DNA of 45,337 bases, taken from positions 1 through 45,337 of IMG/VR virus record IMGVR_UViG_3300049855_000196; one strand, written 5' to 3'. The notes beneath the pieces are model-generated. The model worked only from the letters and a program-made list of their open reading frames with translations, had not been told where the DNA came from and did no database searches. Positions within the stretch are counted from its first letter, which is position 1, and every line of letters starts with the position of its first letter. The position numbers and the translations under genes are program-made. This DNA comes from a virus. Shown here in pieces: positions 7,706 through 16,670 of the stretch.

Positions 7706-8392
7706 GTGACCGCTTTAAATACCGCCCTAGGAAATATAGTTCGCCGAACGGCTTTTTTTTATTCCTTTGGATCAAATAAAATTGGTTTTGTCCAACTTGA
7801 CTGTACGGTAAACGAAACTCATACTCGCACCGCGAAGGTAACTTCCAATGAAGTCGAGGACGGTTCAAATGTGGCGGATAATATTGTTCTATCGAATGAA
7901 GCTTTTTCCCTCGAAGGAATTATTTCCGAAGCCCCATTCCCCTCGAACGATATTAGAGACGTCGCCTTGCGAGTTCAAAACGCGGGCTTTAATTTTCTTA
8001 GCGAGAAGATCGGGGCAATAAGTAACGGCGTTATAACCGACGCGGGCGCGACTACAAAGAGAATCGTGGCGCTAATCCAATTAGAAAACTTCTGGAAAAA
8101 TAAAATTCCTTTTACAGTTATTACGGGACTTAAAAAATACGATAATGTAGTTATAAAACAAATGAATATTCCAGTGAATTACAAAGATGGGAAGTCTTTG
8201 CGATTCCAAATCGATTGCGAAGTCATAAAAATAGTTGAATCTCAAACGGTATCGGTTCCTAAAAACTTTGCAAAGAACCGGGGTATAATTAAAAATCAAA
8301 ATTTAGGTAAGCAAGGAACGACCGACGCGTCTTTAGATGAGTCGCGCCGAAGTTCCGTTTTATTTAAACTCTATAAGGGGGCGACGGGATGA
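7706..8392 (+). CDS. Dit-like baseplate protein downstream of tape measure
   Basis: The 228-residue protein starts with GTG at 7706, 6 nt after a GGGAG ribosome binding site. Its N-terminal half is beta-rich (IGFVQLDCTVNETHTRTAKVTSNEVEDGSNVADNIVL). It has the segment LSNEAFSLEGIISEAPFP and later a strand set PFTVITGLKKYDNVVIKQMNIPV. This matches the Dit-like proteins found after the tape measure in simple myophages, which contact the tube end. It has a basic C-terminal tail. ATGA overlap links it to the next baseplate gene. Confidence 0.65.
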   Translation: MTALNTALGNIVRRTAFFYSFGSNKIGFVQLDCTVNETHTRTAKVTSNEVEDGSNVADNIVLSNEAFSLEGIISEAPFPSNDIRDVALRVQNAGFNFLSEKIGAISNGVITDAGATTKRIVALIQLENFWKNKIPFTVITGLKKYDNVVIKQMNIPVNYKDGKSLRFQIDCEVIKIVESQTVSVPKNFAKNRGIIKNQNLGKQGTTDASLDESRRSSVLFKLYKGATG

Positions 8393-8721
8393 GTGTTTTT
8401 AAAATACCGACTCGAAACGATCTTCCGGCCTTTTCCGAATCGATAGAACTGGATGGGGTTATATTTGAAACTTCATATCGATTTAATGAACGTGCAAAAA
8501 TTTGGATTATGGATCTAAACGATTCGGCGGGAAATCCTATTTTTGTAGGCCTTCCGGTTTTAACTAACGTCCCACTATTCGCGCAGTACGTTCAAACGGC
8601 GAAGCCTTTGGGCGATATTATTCCGCTTCATAGAGACGAATTAAAAGACGACAACGCGGGAGAATCGGACTTAGGGGATTTAGTAAATTTATTTTATGCG
8701 GACTCCGAGGAAATTGCATGA
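8389..8721 (+). CDS. Baseplate plug protein (DUF6983 / Pam3 gp18-like)
   Basis: The 110-residue beta protein contains ESIELDGVIFETSYRFNERAKIWIMDLNDSAGNPIFVGLPVLTNVPLFAQY, which closely follows the pattern of the small plug proteins of simple myophage baseplates, including a closing GDLVNLFYAD near the C terminus. These proteins bind the hub and spike to seal the tube tip. It lies between the Dit-like and hub genes, with 4-nt overlaps on both sides. Confidence 0.72.
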   Translation: MSVFKIPTRNDLPAFSESIELDGVIFETSYRFNERAKIWIMDLNDSAGNPIFVGLPVLTNVPLFAQYVQTAKPLGDIIPLHRDELKDDNAGESDLGDLVNLFYADSEEIA

Positions 8722-9560
8722 CCTATCTTTTTAATCGAAGAGTGGAATTAAAAGTCGGCAAGCCCGGCGATCTAGGAAAAATATTTTCCGATCTTCGCAT
8801 CGAATTTGAAATCGAAAAGACTAAAGAGTCAAACGCTAACACGGGAAAAATTGCGATCTATAATTTGAATCAAGCTTCTCGCGATTTACTCACTCAAAAG
8901 GGCGCGAAATATGAATTTAAGGCCGGGTATTTTGGATTTGGTGAAACGCCTTTAATCGGCGTCCTATCTTCCGGCGATGTAACCGAAGTCGCGACCGAAA
9001 GGAAGGGGCCGGATATTGTTACAAGTTTTAAAATCGGTGAAGCGATCAAAGCCCTAGGCGAAACGAAAATAGAAAAAAGCTACGGTGAAGGCGTCTCTTT
9101 AAAATCAGTAATGGGCGATTTAGGTAACGCCCTGGGCGTCGCTAAAAGTACAATCATAGGCGCATCAAACGAAAGTTTATCTTCGGGATATTCCGCGAGC
9201 GGAAAAGTAAAAGATAGACTCGATGAAATCACCAAAAAGCAGGGCCTAGATTGGAGTGTTCAAAACGATGAGCTAATTATCATTCCCAAAGGCAAGGGTA
9301 AAAACGTCGAGGCGATTCTACTAAGCGCGGCGACCGGACTAATGAAAGTTTATAAAGCAAAAAAAGAAGTGGAAGGAACGGACGTCAAGATCGATACTTA
9401 TGTTTTTGAATGTTTACTAAATCCGAAAATTTGTATTGCCCAGGCGGTAAGATTTGAGTCAACTATAAGCGGAATAAATATAAACGCAATCGTGCAAAAA
9501 GTTAAATATTCCGGCGACAATAAAGACGGAAAATTTATGTGTCAAGGGGAGGCCATATAG
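8718..9560 (+). CDS. Baseplate hub protein (gpD / gp44-like)
   Basis: The 280-residue protein starts with FNRRVELKVGKPGDLGKIFSDLRIEFEIEKTKESNANTGKIAIYNLN, a common start of hub proteins, followed by strands of a tube-like fold. A helical segment follows near residue 120 (SLKSVMGDLGNALG), then GLDWSVQNDELIIIPKG and a last beta domain. Hub proteins form a trimer linking tail tube and spike. The gene overlaps the spike gene by about 20 nt, and its final codons contain the strong ribosome binding site of that gene. Confidence 0.72.
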   Translation: MTYLFNRRVELKVGKPGDLGKIFSDLRIEFEIEKTKESNANTGKIAIYNLNQASRDLLTQKGAKYEFKAGYFGFGETPLIGVLSSGDVTEVATERKGPDIVTSFKIGEAIKALGETKIEKSYGEGVSLKSVMGDLGNALGVAKSTIIGASNESLSSGYSASGKVKDRLDEITKKQGLDWSVQNDELIIIPKGKGKNVEAILLSAATGLMKVYKAKKEVEGTDVKIDTYVFECLLNPKICIAQAVRFESTISGININAIVQKVKYSGDNKDGKFMCQGEAI

Positions 9561-10249
9561 CAACGGAAAAAGATACTTCCCCATCCTTCGCCCAGTTATT
9601 ACAAAACGCTATCGACGCCAAGATCGTCGATCTAAATATCGCCTTACCTGGAATCGTCGTCTCGTATGATCGCGCAAAACAACGCGCGAAAATTCAACCG
9701 GCCTTAAAAAGAACTTATGCGGACGGGAGTGTCGTCGATTTACCTATTATAAATAACGTGCCCGTAATTTTTCCAAAGTCCGGAGCGCGACGATTTCACT
9801 TCGATCTAGAAGTCGGAAGCCCGGTTCAATTACTTTTTTCGCAAAGATCTCTCGATATTTGGAAGGCCAAGGGTGGAACCGTTTCGCCTAATGATCCCAG
9901 GAAATTTAATTTATCGGACGCCGTTGCAATCCCTGGACTTTGTTCGATTGCGGATGCGGTCGCGCCCGTAGGCCCGGCGGATTCGGTCGAAGTATCAAAC
10001 GGAACTAATTCCATTTATATAGAAAAAGACGGTAAGGTCACGATAAAAAATGGCGGCGGAAAAATCGAAATGAGTCCGGCGGGTAAATTTAAAATTACAA
10101 ATAATACCGAAGAACTCTTATCGCTTCTAACTCAAGTCGTGAACCTTTTATCGACGACGACCACTAACACAATTTTTGGGCCGATGAAATTAAATGACTT
10201 CGCTCAATTCGCGATCTTGAAAACCAAGATCGAAAGTTTAAAGGGGTAA
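9539..10249 (+). CDS. Baseplate spike protein with gp138-like OB domain
   Basis: The 236-residue protein has an OB-fold N-terminal domain of the gp138/gpV type: LPGIVVSYDRAKQRAKIQPAL, then VIFPKSGARRFHFDLEVGSPVQLLFSQRSLDIW. A short beta-helix-like needle follows with EKDGKVTIKNGGGKIEMSPAGKFKITN. The last ~50 residues are helical, an unusual ending after a needle. The start is uncertain. GTG at 9539 has a poor ribosome binding site, whereas a strong GGGGAGG at 9546-9552 sits 4 nt before an in-frame ATA at 9557. The spike pierces the outer membrane in this family. Confidence 0.75.
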   Translation: MSRGGHIATEKDTSPSFAQLLQNAIDAKIVDLNIALPGIVVSYDRAKQRAKIQPALKRTYADGSVVDLPIINNVPVIFPKSGARRFHFDLEVGSPVQLLFSQRSLDIWKAKGGTVSPNDPRKFNLSDAVAIPGLCSIADAVAPVGPADSVEVSNGTNSIYIEKDGKVTIKNGGGKIEMSPAGKFKITNNTEELLSLLTQVVNLLSTTTTNTIFGPMKLNDFAQFAILKTKIESLKG

Positions 10250-10251
10250 AT

Positions 10252-10539
10252 ATGCCAATGGCACCGAACCCATGGGGGACTTTGATTTACAATAAAATTC
10301 AGGCGCTAGGCGTGACGGCGGGGACGCCTATTTCGCAAGCGACGGTCGAGGCTTGTTGGCAGAAAATGGCGGAAGCGACTAAAGAGCATTTCGAAACAAA
10401 TTTAACCTTAGATCTACAAGCGAATGATATCCCCGTTCCGGCCAATAACGGCGCGGGACTTATTTCCGCCGCTCCGGGGAATCCGGTCACGGGCGCGACG
10501 GCCAATAATGCGGCGACCATTACAGGGCGGATGAAATGA
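10252..10539 (+). CDS. Hypothetical small baseplate-region protein
   Basis: This 95-residue protein has a conserved-looking N-terminal half (NPWGTLIYNKIQALGV, then SQATVEACWQKMAEATKEHFETN). The C-terminal half is flexible and rich in Ala, Gly, Asn and Pro (NNGAGLISAAPGNPVTGAT). It lies between the spike and the gp25-like wedge gene in a tightly packed baseplate operon, so a virion or assembly role is likely. I do not recognise the family. A spike-tip function would need PAAR-type motifs, which are absent. Confidence 0.6.
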   Translation: MPMAPNPWGTLIYNKIQALGVTAGTPISQATVEACWQKMAEATKEHFETNLTLDLQANDIPVPANNGAGLISAAPGNPVTGATANNAATITGRMK

Positions 10540-10886
10540 GTTCATTAAAAATTGGAACTGATTACGATTTAGTTATCGAAAACAATAACCTCGTTTTGAT
10601 TGGCGGGCGTGATGAGATCGCTCAAGTCCTTCGAAACGAATTAGCTTTTTTCTATGGCGAATGGTTTTTAGATACGCGAAAAGGGATCGACTACTTCGGG
10701 GATATTTTAATTAAGAATCCCGATCCCGCAAAAATCGACGCGATCTTTAAGAATAAAATTTTATCTTCACCGGGAGTCATTGAACTGCTAAAATTTAATC
10801 TAGAGCTAGAAAATAGAAATTTACGCGTAACTTTCGAAGCAAGTACGATTGACGGAATTATTTCGTTTGATGAGGAACTTTTATGA
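10536..10886 (+). CDS. Baseplate wedge protein, gpW / gp25-like
   Basis: The 116-residue protein carries the family core DEIAQVLRNELAFFYGEWFLDTRKGIDYF, with the helix-loop and aromatic FFYGEWFLD typical of T4 gp25, P2 gpW and DUF2634. The ending KFNLELENRNLRVTFEASTIDGI matches the C-terminal strand pair. These proteins initiate sheath assembly at the baseplate wedge. The order gp25-like, gpJ-like, gpI-like is the universal one. ATGA overlaps join it to both neighbours. Confidence 0.85.
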   Translation: MSSLKIGTDYDLVIENNNLVLIGGRDEIAQVLRNELAFFYGEWFLDTRKGIDYFGDILIKNPDPAKIDAIFKNKILSSPGVIELLKFNLELENRNLRVTFEASTIDGIISFDEELL

Positions 10887-12355
10887 CCTATGGGATAACG
10901 CCGCAAGGCTTTAAAGCTAAAAGATTAGCGGATATAAACGACGAAATCGATTCTAGTTTAAAAGCTATTTTCGGCGACTCTATAAACCTTTTACCTTCGG
11001 GAGTTTTGGGCCAATTAAAGGGAGTTTTTTCCGAACGTGAATCCCTCTTATGGGAACTAGCCGAAGCGGTTTATCAGTCCCAGTATCCGACGCAAGCTAG
11101 TGACGTGACTTTAGATAACGTCGTTTCGATCACGGGGATTACTAGAAATCCAGGCGTAAAATCGAAGGCGACACTTCATTTTCATGGCGACGTGGGAACC
11201 ATTATCCCGGTCGGAAGCATTTTTTCGGTTCTTAACTCTCCGACTTCAAGATTCATTTTAGGAAATGATATTACACTTGCGGCGGGAGTCGATGCGGTTC
11301 AAAAAATAACATTCGGAAGCGTTCCGGATGCGGGATCATTTAAAATTAAATATAGAAATGAAACGACTGCGCTCATCGCTTATAATGCGACGGCGCTTGA
11401 TGTACAAAACGCCCTTAATGCCCTCAATGGTTTATCGGCCGTAGTTGTTACGGGAGATTTTACCGCGGGATTCACTATTACTTTTACGGGCGCGGACGGG
11501 GAACGATTCCAAAAACAAATCGAAATTACAAACAATCTTTTAACTTTAGTAAGTGTCGCCGTAGTCGCGACGCCTTCGGATTTAACTATCGGGGTTCCTA
11601 ATGCGATCGCTTTGATCGACGCGGAATTTATTGGCGCGACTTCCGCCCCCGCTTATTCTCTTACAGTAATTCAAAATCCGATTTCCGGTTTAAATACCGT
11701 TACAAATCCACTTGACGCCGTTGTCGGTCGAGATATCGAGAGTGATGCGGACTTAAAGGCCCGTCGCGCCGAGTCCCTCGCGCGCGCGGGCGCGGGCACG
11801 CTTACGGCTTTGATCTCAAGGCTTGCCGATTTAGACGGGGTAAACGCCGTCGTGGGATTTGAAAATATTACTTTTTTAACTGATATCGACGGACGACCTC
11901 CAAAGAGTTTTGAAATGGTCGTCGATGGGGGACTCGACGCGGATATCGCCCAAGATATTTGGGAAAATAAACCCGCGGGGATCGAAACTTTCGGAAGCGA
12001 AACGGAATCAATAACCGACTCGCAAGGCTTCCCACAAAATGTAAAATTCTCCCGTCCGACGGACTTAAATATTTATGTAGAAATGGATTTGACGACCGAT
12101 CCCGCACGCTTCCCAGTGAACGGGGCGACGCAAGCGCGGGACGCGATTATAGCCTTCGGGAACGCGCTAGGAATTGGTGCGGACGTAATCGTCATCCCTC
12201 AATTAGTATGCGCTTTAAATTCAATCCCTGGGATTTTAGATATTGACGTTAGAATCGGGATCGCTCCGGCCCCTACATTAGATAACAATATTCCCGTGGA
12301 TGCGGACGAAATTTCGCGATGGGATACAAGTAGAACGGTGATAAATCTAATATGA
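10883..12355 (+). CDS. Baseplate J-like wedge protein with an inserted beta domain
   Basis: The 490-residue protein begins in the gpJ style (ITPQGFKAKRLADINDEIDSSLKAIFG). Residues ~95-135 show a normal J segment (HFHGDVGTIIPVGSIF), and the conserved core resumes with NPLDAVVGRDIESDADLKARRAESLARAGAGTLTAL near 275-310. Between them, about residues 138-228, sits an extra beta-sandwich-like domain (KITFGSVPDAGSFKIKYRNE, IAYNATALDVQNALNAL, GFTITFTGADGE). This explains why the protein is ~100 residues longer than many relatives. Wedge proteins of this class link baseplate and tail fibres. Confidence 0.82.
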   Translation: MTYGITPQGFKAKRLADINDEIDSSLKAIFGDSINLLPSGVLGQLKGVFSERESLLWELAEAVYQSQYPTQASDVTLDNVVSITGITRNPGVKSKATLHFHGDVGTIIPVGSIFSVLNSPTSRFILGNDITLAAGVDAVQKITFGSVPDAGSFKIKYRNETTALIAYNATALDVQNALNALNGLSAVVVTGDFTAGFTITFTGADGERFQKQIEITNNLLTLVSVAVVATPSDLTIGVPNAIALIDAEFIGATSAPAYSLTVIQNPISGLNTVTNPLDAVVGRDIESDADLKARRAESLARAGAGTLTALISRLADLDGVNAVVGFENITFLTDIDGRPPKSFEMVVDGGLDADIAQDIWENKPAGIETFGSETESITDSQGFPQNVKFSRPTDLNIYVEMDLTTDPARFPVNGATQARDAIIAFGNALGIGADVIVIPQLVCALNSIPGILDIDVRIGIAPAPTLDNNIPVDADEISRWDTSRTVINLI

Positions 12356-13005
12356 TAAATATTATTTCGGATCACATTCAGGCGGCGCGCGATAGGCTAA
12401 TCACTCAATACAAAGACGCGCCGAATTTGATTGCGATATTAGACTCTCTTACGACTCAAATTCAAGATTTAGAAAACGCTTATCACTCTTTATTTCTCGG
12501 GCGTTGGATCGAAAACGCGGAAGGTTTAGTCCTCGACGATTTTGGAACTATCGTAGGCCAAGCGCGCGAAGGCTTCGACGACGATTTTTATAAAATTCTT
12601 TTATATGTGAAGATCGGGGAAAATATTTCCCAAGGTGAAACGGAGCGCGTGATTTCAATTTATAAAATTATCACGCGCGCGACTCGCGTAATGCTCGGCG
12701 AACGGTATCCGGCCGGAGTGGATTTACTTTCAAATGGGACGATCAATCCGATTACTGCGCAGTTTATCATGAATAGATTGCAAAGAGTCGTCGGGGCGGG
12801 GATTCGCGTCGATCATATCGGACACTTTCATCCGACAACGCCTTTCGGTTTTTTAGGTGCGCCGGATGCGGCCGGATTTAACGTCGGGGAATGGGCTTAC
12901 TTATACAATACATCGCCATTTTTCTCGTTTAAAAATCCTAATCGGGCGGATATTTCCGGCTTCGGGACTTTAAGCGATCATGTTTATGGTGGGAAATTTA
13001 TATGA
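12352..13005 (+). CDS. Baseplate protein gpI-like, DUF2612
   Basis: The 217-residue protein matches DUF2612. Its N terminus is RDRLITQYKDAPNLIAILDSLTTQIQDLENAYHSLFLGRWIENAEGLVLDDFGTIVGQAREGFDDDFYKILLYVKI, followed by a less conserved region and a C-terminal aromatic/glycine stretch (FGFLGAPDAAGFNVGEW). This family replaces gpI after gpJ and connects wedge to tail fibres. Overlap with the J gene is 4 nt. It marks the end of the conserved baseplate block; what follows is host-range and lysis accessory sequence. Confidence 0.78.
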   Translation: MINIISDHIQAARDRLITQYKDAPNLIAILDSLTTQIQDLENAYHSLFLGRWIENAEGLVLDDFGTIVGQAREGFDDDFYKILLYVKIGENISQGETERVISIYKIITRATRVMLGERYPAGVDLLSNGTINPITAQFIMNRLQRVVGAGIRVDHIGHFHPTTPFGFLGAPDAAGFNVGEWAYLYNTSPFFSFKNPNRADISGFGTLSDHVYGGKFI

Positions 13006-13039
13006 AATCGGTTTTAATTAAAACTAAGGGGAAAATTTT

Positions 13040-13651
13040 ATGACTGCACCTGTACAAATACCTACATGGGCGACGGACGGCGGCGCTTCGATTACCGATC
13101 CGGGCGCAACAAAACAAGGAATCGGATGGATCGTCGAAATTCCCCCTCATGAATATTTCAATTGGTGGCAAAATCTCGTAGGCCAATGGATCGTATATTT
13201 GAATACTGAATTAGCGGCGGTTCAAGCCCTCCAAGGTATTTACGACGCCATAGTCGGAACGGGTGGAACTCATGCGGATTTAAACGCCGTGGTCGCCGCG
13301 ATGGGGGTTACGCTCCCAAATCAGGACGTAAAAGTTTTCGTTAAATCGCCGTTGACGGTTATCGCGACTCAAGTTTTAAGCAAAGAGGGAATGGATATCG
13401 AATTTCATCCAAAGGCTTTTATCGCCAAGGGCCTTACGGTCGTAACGGGAATTCAAATCACCGCAAAGAGAGTAAAAATCAAAGGCGGACGATTTATAAA
13501 TTTCAATGAAGTGGGCGGCGAAGGTATTGAATTGACCGCTAACGGAAAAAATTGTCATATATTGAATAACACTTTTTCAAATTGCACGGATTCGGTAACG
13601 GACGGCGGTGCGAATAATGTTTTAATCGGAAATATTGAAGAGGTAGCATAA
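13040..13651 (+). CDS. Short tail fibre-like protein with beta-helix segment
   Basis: This 203-residue protein starts PVQIPTWATDGGASITDPGATKQGIGWIVEIPPHEYFNWWQNLVGQWIVYLN. The PxxYFNWWQNLV segment is common at the N terminus of phage tail fibres and attaches to the baseplate. The second half looks like a right-handed beta-helix (VKIKGGRFINFNEVGGEGIELTANGKNCHILNNTFSNCTDSVTDGGANNVLIGN), as in pectate lyase-like fibres. It has no signal peptide, unlike the next fibre-like gene. An AAGGGG ribosome binding site is present. It overlaps the next gene by 1 nt. Confidence 0.68.
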   Translation: MTAPVQIPTWATDGGASITDPGATKQGIGWIVEIPPHEYFNWWQNLVGQWIVYLNTELAAVQALQGIYDAIVGTGGTHADLNAVVAAMGVTLPNQDVKVFVKSPLTVIATQVLSKEGMDIEFHPKAFIAKGLTVVTGIQITAKRVKIKGGRFINFNEVGGEGIELTANGKNCHILNNTFSNCTDSVTDGGANNVLIGNIEEVA

Positions 13652-15873
13652 TGAGAAATTTAATTTTAATCCTTTTATCTTTTTTAACCGTGACGGCGTA
13701 TTCCGCCGCACCTTTTAAAGTTCCAAACGATCAAGTCACTTTCGGAAGTGGTTCCACTCCGACGGTAAAAACTATCGAAATGAACGCCGGGCTTGGCGCT
13801 TCAAATCCAAAAATTCAAAGTGCGAACTCCGGAACGAGTGTCGAGATTACAAAGCCCACAAAAATAAAAGGCGCGACAACTTCCGAAGGCGATTTAACTA
13901 TCGGTGACGGAACGGCGGTAAATAGAAAAATGACAGTGAATCGCGGCGGATCTAATCCCTATTTGAAATGGGATGAGGCGACGGCGGCTTGGGTTTTTTC
14001 TAACAACGGCGCACTAGAAAAAAAATTAGGAAGTGGATCGGGTTCGGGCGGCGAAGGTGGAACTAACCTTCTACAAAATCCGTCATTCGAGGACGCGGGT
14101 TCGCCGGTTTTAAATTGGACGAATTCAGGCGGAACTTTCACGCAAGGAACTTATACAAATGGCCTAGAAAACGATTTAAAATACGGGACGTTTGTTTCGA
14201 CAACTTCGGCGCAATACGTTCAATCGGATTTAACAACTTGGCCGGATATGATTCCGGGCGGCGGACAATATAAAATAAAATATAACGGCGGAAGCGGTAA
14301 TTTTAAGTTACAAGTTTTAGACGGAAGTTCGAATCTATTGGCCGAAAAAGTTTTAGTAAATTCTACGGCGTGGATTGAATTAGATCCGGGATCTTTTTTC
14401 GCTCCGGCCCCAGGCGTTCAAGTTCGTTTAAGAATTGTTTCAACGGGCGCGGGCACTTTAAATTTTGACAAAGCCTATACCGGATCTAACTTAAATATTT
14501 CTGTATTTCAAAAATATTTCGGGCCAGAAATTAGTTATACTCCAACTTTTACAAGTTTTGGAACTGTCGTTTCACCTACTATTACTTATCAGCAAGTAGG
14601 CGGGTTTTATATAATCAAAGGTGAATTTACTCAAGGGACTCCGGTCGCTTCGGAATTTAGAATGAGTTTACCCGGATCTTCGGTAATTAAATCCGGAACC
14701 GTCCCGAATCAAATCTTTGGGGAATTTACTTTCGAACAAGTTACCGGAACGTCAAATAATTATTTTATGTGTGGTAACGCGGGGGATGCTTATTTAAAAT
14801 TTTGCGTTCACGGCGCGGCTAGTGCTTACGACGCAATTTCCGCCACTGGGCCAATGCCTTCGGCGGGCGGAAAATATAAATTTTATGCGACGGTTCCGAT
14901 TCAAGGTTTAGGCGGAAATTTTGAGGACGCTCAAACACCGAAATCAGCGGACTGGATGATTGATGCCAATATCGGCGGGGCGAATCCGGCGACTTCAATC
15001 TCATCTACATATGTAATTTGGGAAAATGCTTCGCTCGATATGGTTATAAATCCAGGTTCGGCGGACGTACAAATCCCATGTAGTTCGACTAACGTGGCGA
15101 CCTCGACGACTTGTTCGGTCGGGAGTGAACAAATCGGCGTGACCTTCACAAATCCCGAAACTGGATATTATGAAGTATGCGGCGAAATGGGATTAGATTT
15201 GTCTAATACTTATGTGACAAATCAATGGGTCGAAACTAACGACTCGAATACGGGAATAATCCAAGAGGGGAAATCCCGTGGCGGTATGTTTACCGGGGCG
15301 ACAAACGTAAGAGTAAACCTAAACACTTGCGGAATTTTCTACTTTGCGGATATCAAAAAAAGGGCGTTGCGATTAGCTTACGAGGCTTCAAATACCGCGG
15401 GAGTTTTAATCCTCGATCGCGACACGGCCAAAGGCCAACAAGACGCCCATATCACTGTTAAAAAATTATCTAATTCAAGCCCGCGCGCGATTTTAACCGG
15501 GGATACCGTAACTTCTAAAGGAATAAATAAACCCGAAACTTTAACTTTTAGTTTCGGAACTACAAACGTAAACACGGCTTGTACTACTTCACCTTGTTTT
15601 TTAGATCAAGGAACTGGAACCGCGATAACCAATATCACTCGCGCGAGTACTGGAGATTATACAATAAATTTCGCGAAAACTTATTCTAAGCTATGGTGTT
15701 CGGGGGCCGGAACGGATGCGGGCGGTAACGATCAATGGATTCGCGGGTTCAATGGTGGGGTTCAAAGTAATAGAGTCGTAACTAATAGTAGTACGTTTAG
15801 ATTCGCTTGTATTCGCTATAACCTTGGCGCTCAGGATGACTGCTATGCGACTTTAACTTGCAACGGATACTAA
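13651..15873 (+). CDS. Large tail-fibre-like adhesin with Sec signal peptide
   Basis: The 740-residue protein begins with a clear Sec signal, a hydrophobic core LILILLSFLTVTA followed by YSA-A at about residue 19. Then come a fibre-like region (VTFGSGSTPTVKTIEM), a Gly/Ser linker near 130, and a jelly-roll segment opening NLLQNPSFEDAGSPVLNW, as in carbohydrate-binding modules. Two or three more beta domains follow. The distal part contains paired cysteines (PCSSTNVATSTTC, CTTSPC, DDCYATLTC), consistent with disulfides outside the cytoplasm. A phage virion fibre normally folds in the cytoplasm, so export is odd. It could be a surface adhesin or exclusion protein rather than a virion part. Confidence 0.72.
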   Translation: MRNLILILLSFLTVTAYSAAPFKVPNDQVTFGSGSTPTVKTIEMNAGLGASNPKIQSANSGTSVEITKPTKIKGATTSEGDLTIGDGTAVNRKMTVNRGGSNPYLKWDEATAAWVFSNNGALEKKLGSGSGSGGEGGTNLLQNPSFEDAGSPVLNWTNSGGTFTQGTYTNGLENDLKYGTFVSTTSAQYVQSDLTTWPDMIPGGGQYKIKYNGGSGNFKLQVLDGSSNLLAEKVLVNSTAWIELDPGSFFAPAPGVQVRLRIVSTGAGTLNFDKAYTGSNLNISVFQKYFGPEISYTPTFTSFGTVVSPTITYQQVGGFYIIKGEFTQGTPVASEFRMSLPGSSVIKSGTVPNQIFGEFTFEQVTGTSNNYFMCGNAGDAYLKFCVHGAASAYDAISATGPMPSAGGKYKFYATVPIQGLGGNFEDAQTPKSADWMIDANIGGANPATSISSTYVIWENASLDMVINPGSADVQIPCSSTNVATSTTCSVGSEQIGVTFTNPETGYYEVCGEMGLDLSNTYVTNQWVETNDSNTGIIQEGKSRGGMFTGATNVRVNLNTCGIFYFADIKKRALRLAYEASNTAGVLILDRDTAKGQQDAHITVKKLSNSSPRAILTGDTVTSKGINKPETLTFSFGTTNVNTACTTSPCFLDQGTGTAITNITRASTGDYTINFAKTYSKLWCSGAGTDAGGNDQWIRGFNGGVQSNRVVTNSSTFRFACIRYNLGAQDDCYATLTCNGY

Positions 15874-15882
15874 GGGGATTTT

Positions 15883-16590
15883 ATGAAATTATTTTTATTA
15901 AGTTTTTTATTTTTATTTAACTGTTATGCGGAAAATTGGCAACGCCATTCGGTGATTAAAGCCGGAGGCGTCGAGGGTTTTTCCTTTGAAAAAGATTGTC
16001 TCAAATACGGGGAAAAGTGTTACGAGGTATCGGATAAACCCGCTAAGATTTTCAGCGAAGTGGACGTCCAGATCGATGACAAATCGAAGCCAAAATATTC
16101 TAAATCGCAAGTAAATCAATGCGGTGAATATTGCGAAGTTCTTTTTAAAGATTTGAAATGCGACGATGAATTAGAATCGCCTATTTTCAATAAAGATTTG
16201 AAACAAATTTATTGCTCTAAATTTATCGGCTTCGATAAAAAACTAGAAAAACAAATGGCCGTCGATTCGGTTAAAGTCGCGGACTATGACAAAGAGCGCG
16301 ACGACTTAAGCAAGGAAAAAGGAAAAGAAGCGACTATACAAATGGCGCTTAAACGAATGGATTGCGGGCGTAGAGTGATCGCGCTTTTACTTGCGCGTAA
16401 TTCGGTAAAAGGTTTAACCACTATTCAAGTCGGGCAATTGAATCAAGCTTATGCGGGAATTAAATCATTACTTGAATCGGGTTCAATCACTACGGCCAAA
16501 GAACAAATTTCGCTAGTAACTCCGGACGGCGTGGCCATTACTTCCCAAGATAAAACGGCCCTTTTAGAAGAGGCGACGAAATGCGAATAG
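15883..16590 (+). CDS. Exported cysteine-rich protein
   Basis: The 235-residue protein has an N-terminal Sec signal (LFLLSFLFLFNCYA-ENW, cleavage near residue 16). The mature part carries ten or so cysteines, several closely paired (DCLKYGEKC, QCGEYCEV, KCDDE, YCSKF, MDCGRR, TKCE), suggesting a disulfide-bonded periplasmic protein. A charged helical stretch spans about residues 120-160. I recognise no family. It sits 9 nt after the large exported fibre-like gene, so it may be a partner, chaperone or tip protein for it. Its end overlaps a 29-codon membrane protein gene by 10 nt. Confidence 0.65.
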   Translation: MKLFLLSFLFLFNCYAENWQRHSVIKAGGVEGFSFEKDCLKYGEKCYEVSDKPAKIFSEVDVQIDDKSKPKYSKSQVNQCGEYCEVLFKDLKCDDELESPIFNKDLKQIYCSKFIGFDKKLEKQMAVDSVKVADYDKERDDLSKEKGKEATIQMALKRMDCGRRVIALLLARNSVKGLTTIQVGQLNQAYAGIKSLLESGSITTAKEQISLVTPDGVAITSQDKTALLEEATKCE

Positions 16591-16670
16591 TAGGAATAAT
16601 TTTAGTCGTGATTTCGACCGCAATCGTATGCGTGGCCGGATACTGTTTATATAAAATCGCGGGGTATTGA
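16581..16670 (+). CDS. 29-residue single-pass membrane protein
   Basis: A short frame starts ATG at 16581 with AGAGG 7 nt upstream. The product is almost entirely one membrane helix (IVGIILVVISTAIVCVAGYCLY) with a short basic end. It overlaps the upstream exported protein and its stop directly touches the XhlA-like gene, so it is translationally coupled to both. Its place beside lysis genes suggests a holin helper or antiholin, which is inference from size and context only. Confidence 0.5.
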   Translation: MRIVGIILVVISTAIVCVAGYCLYKIAGY

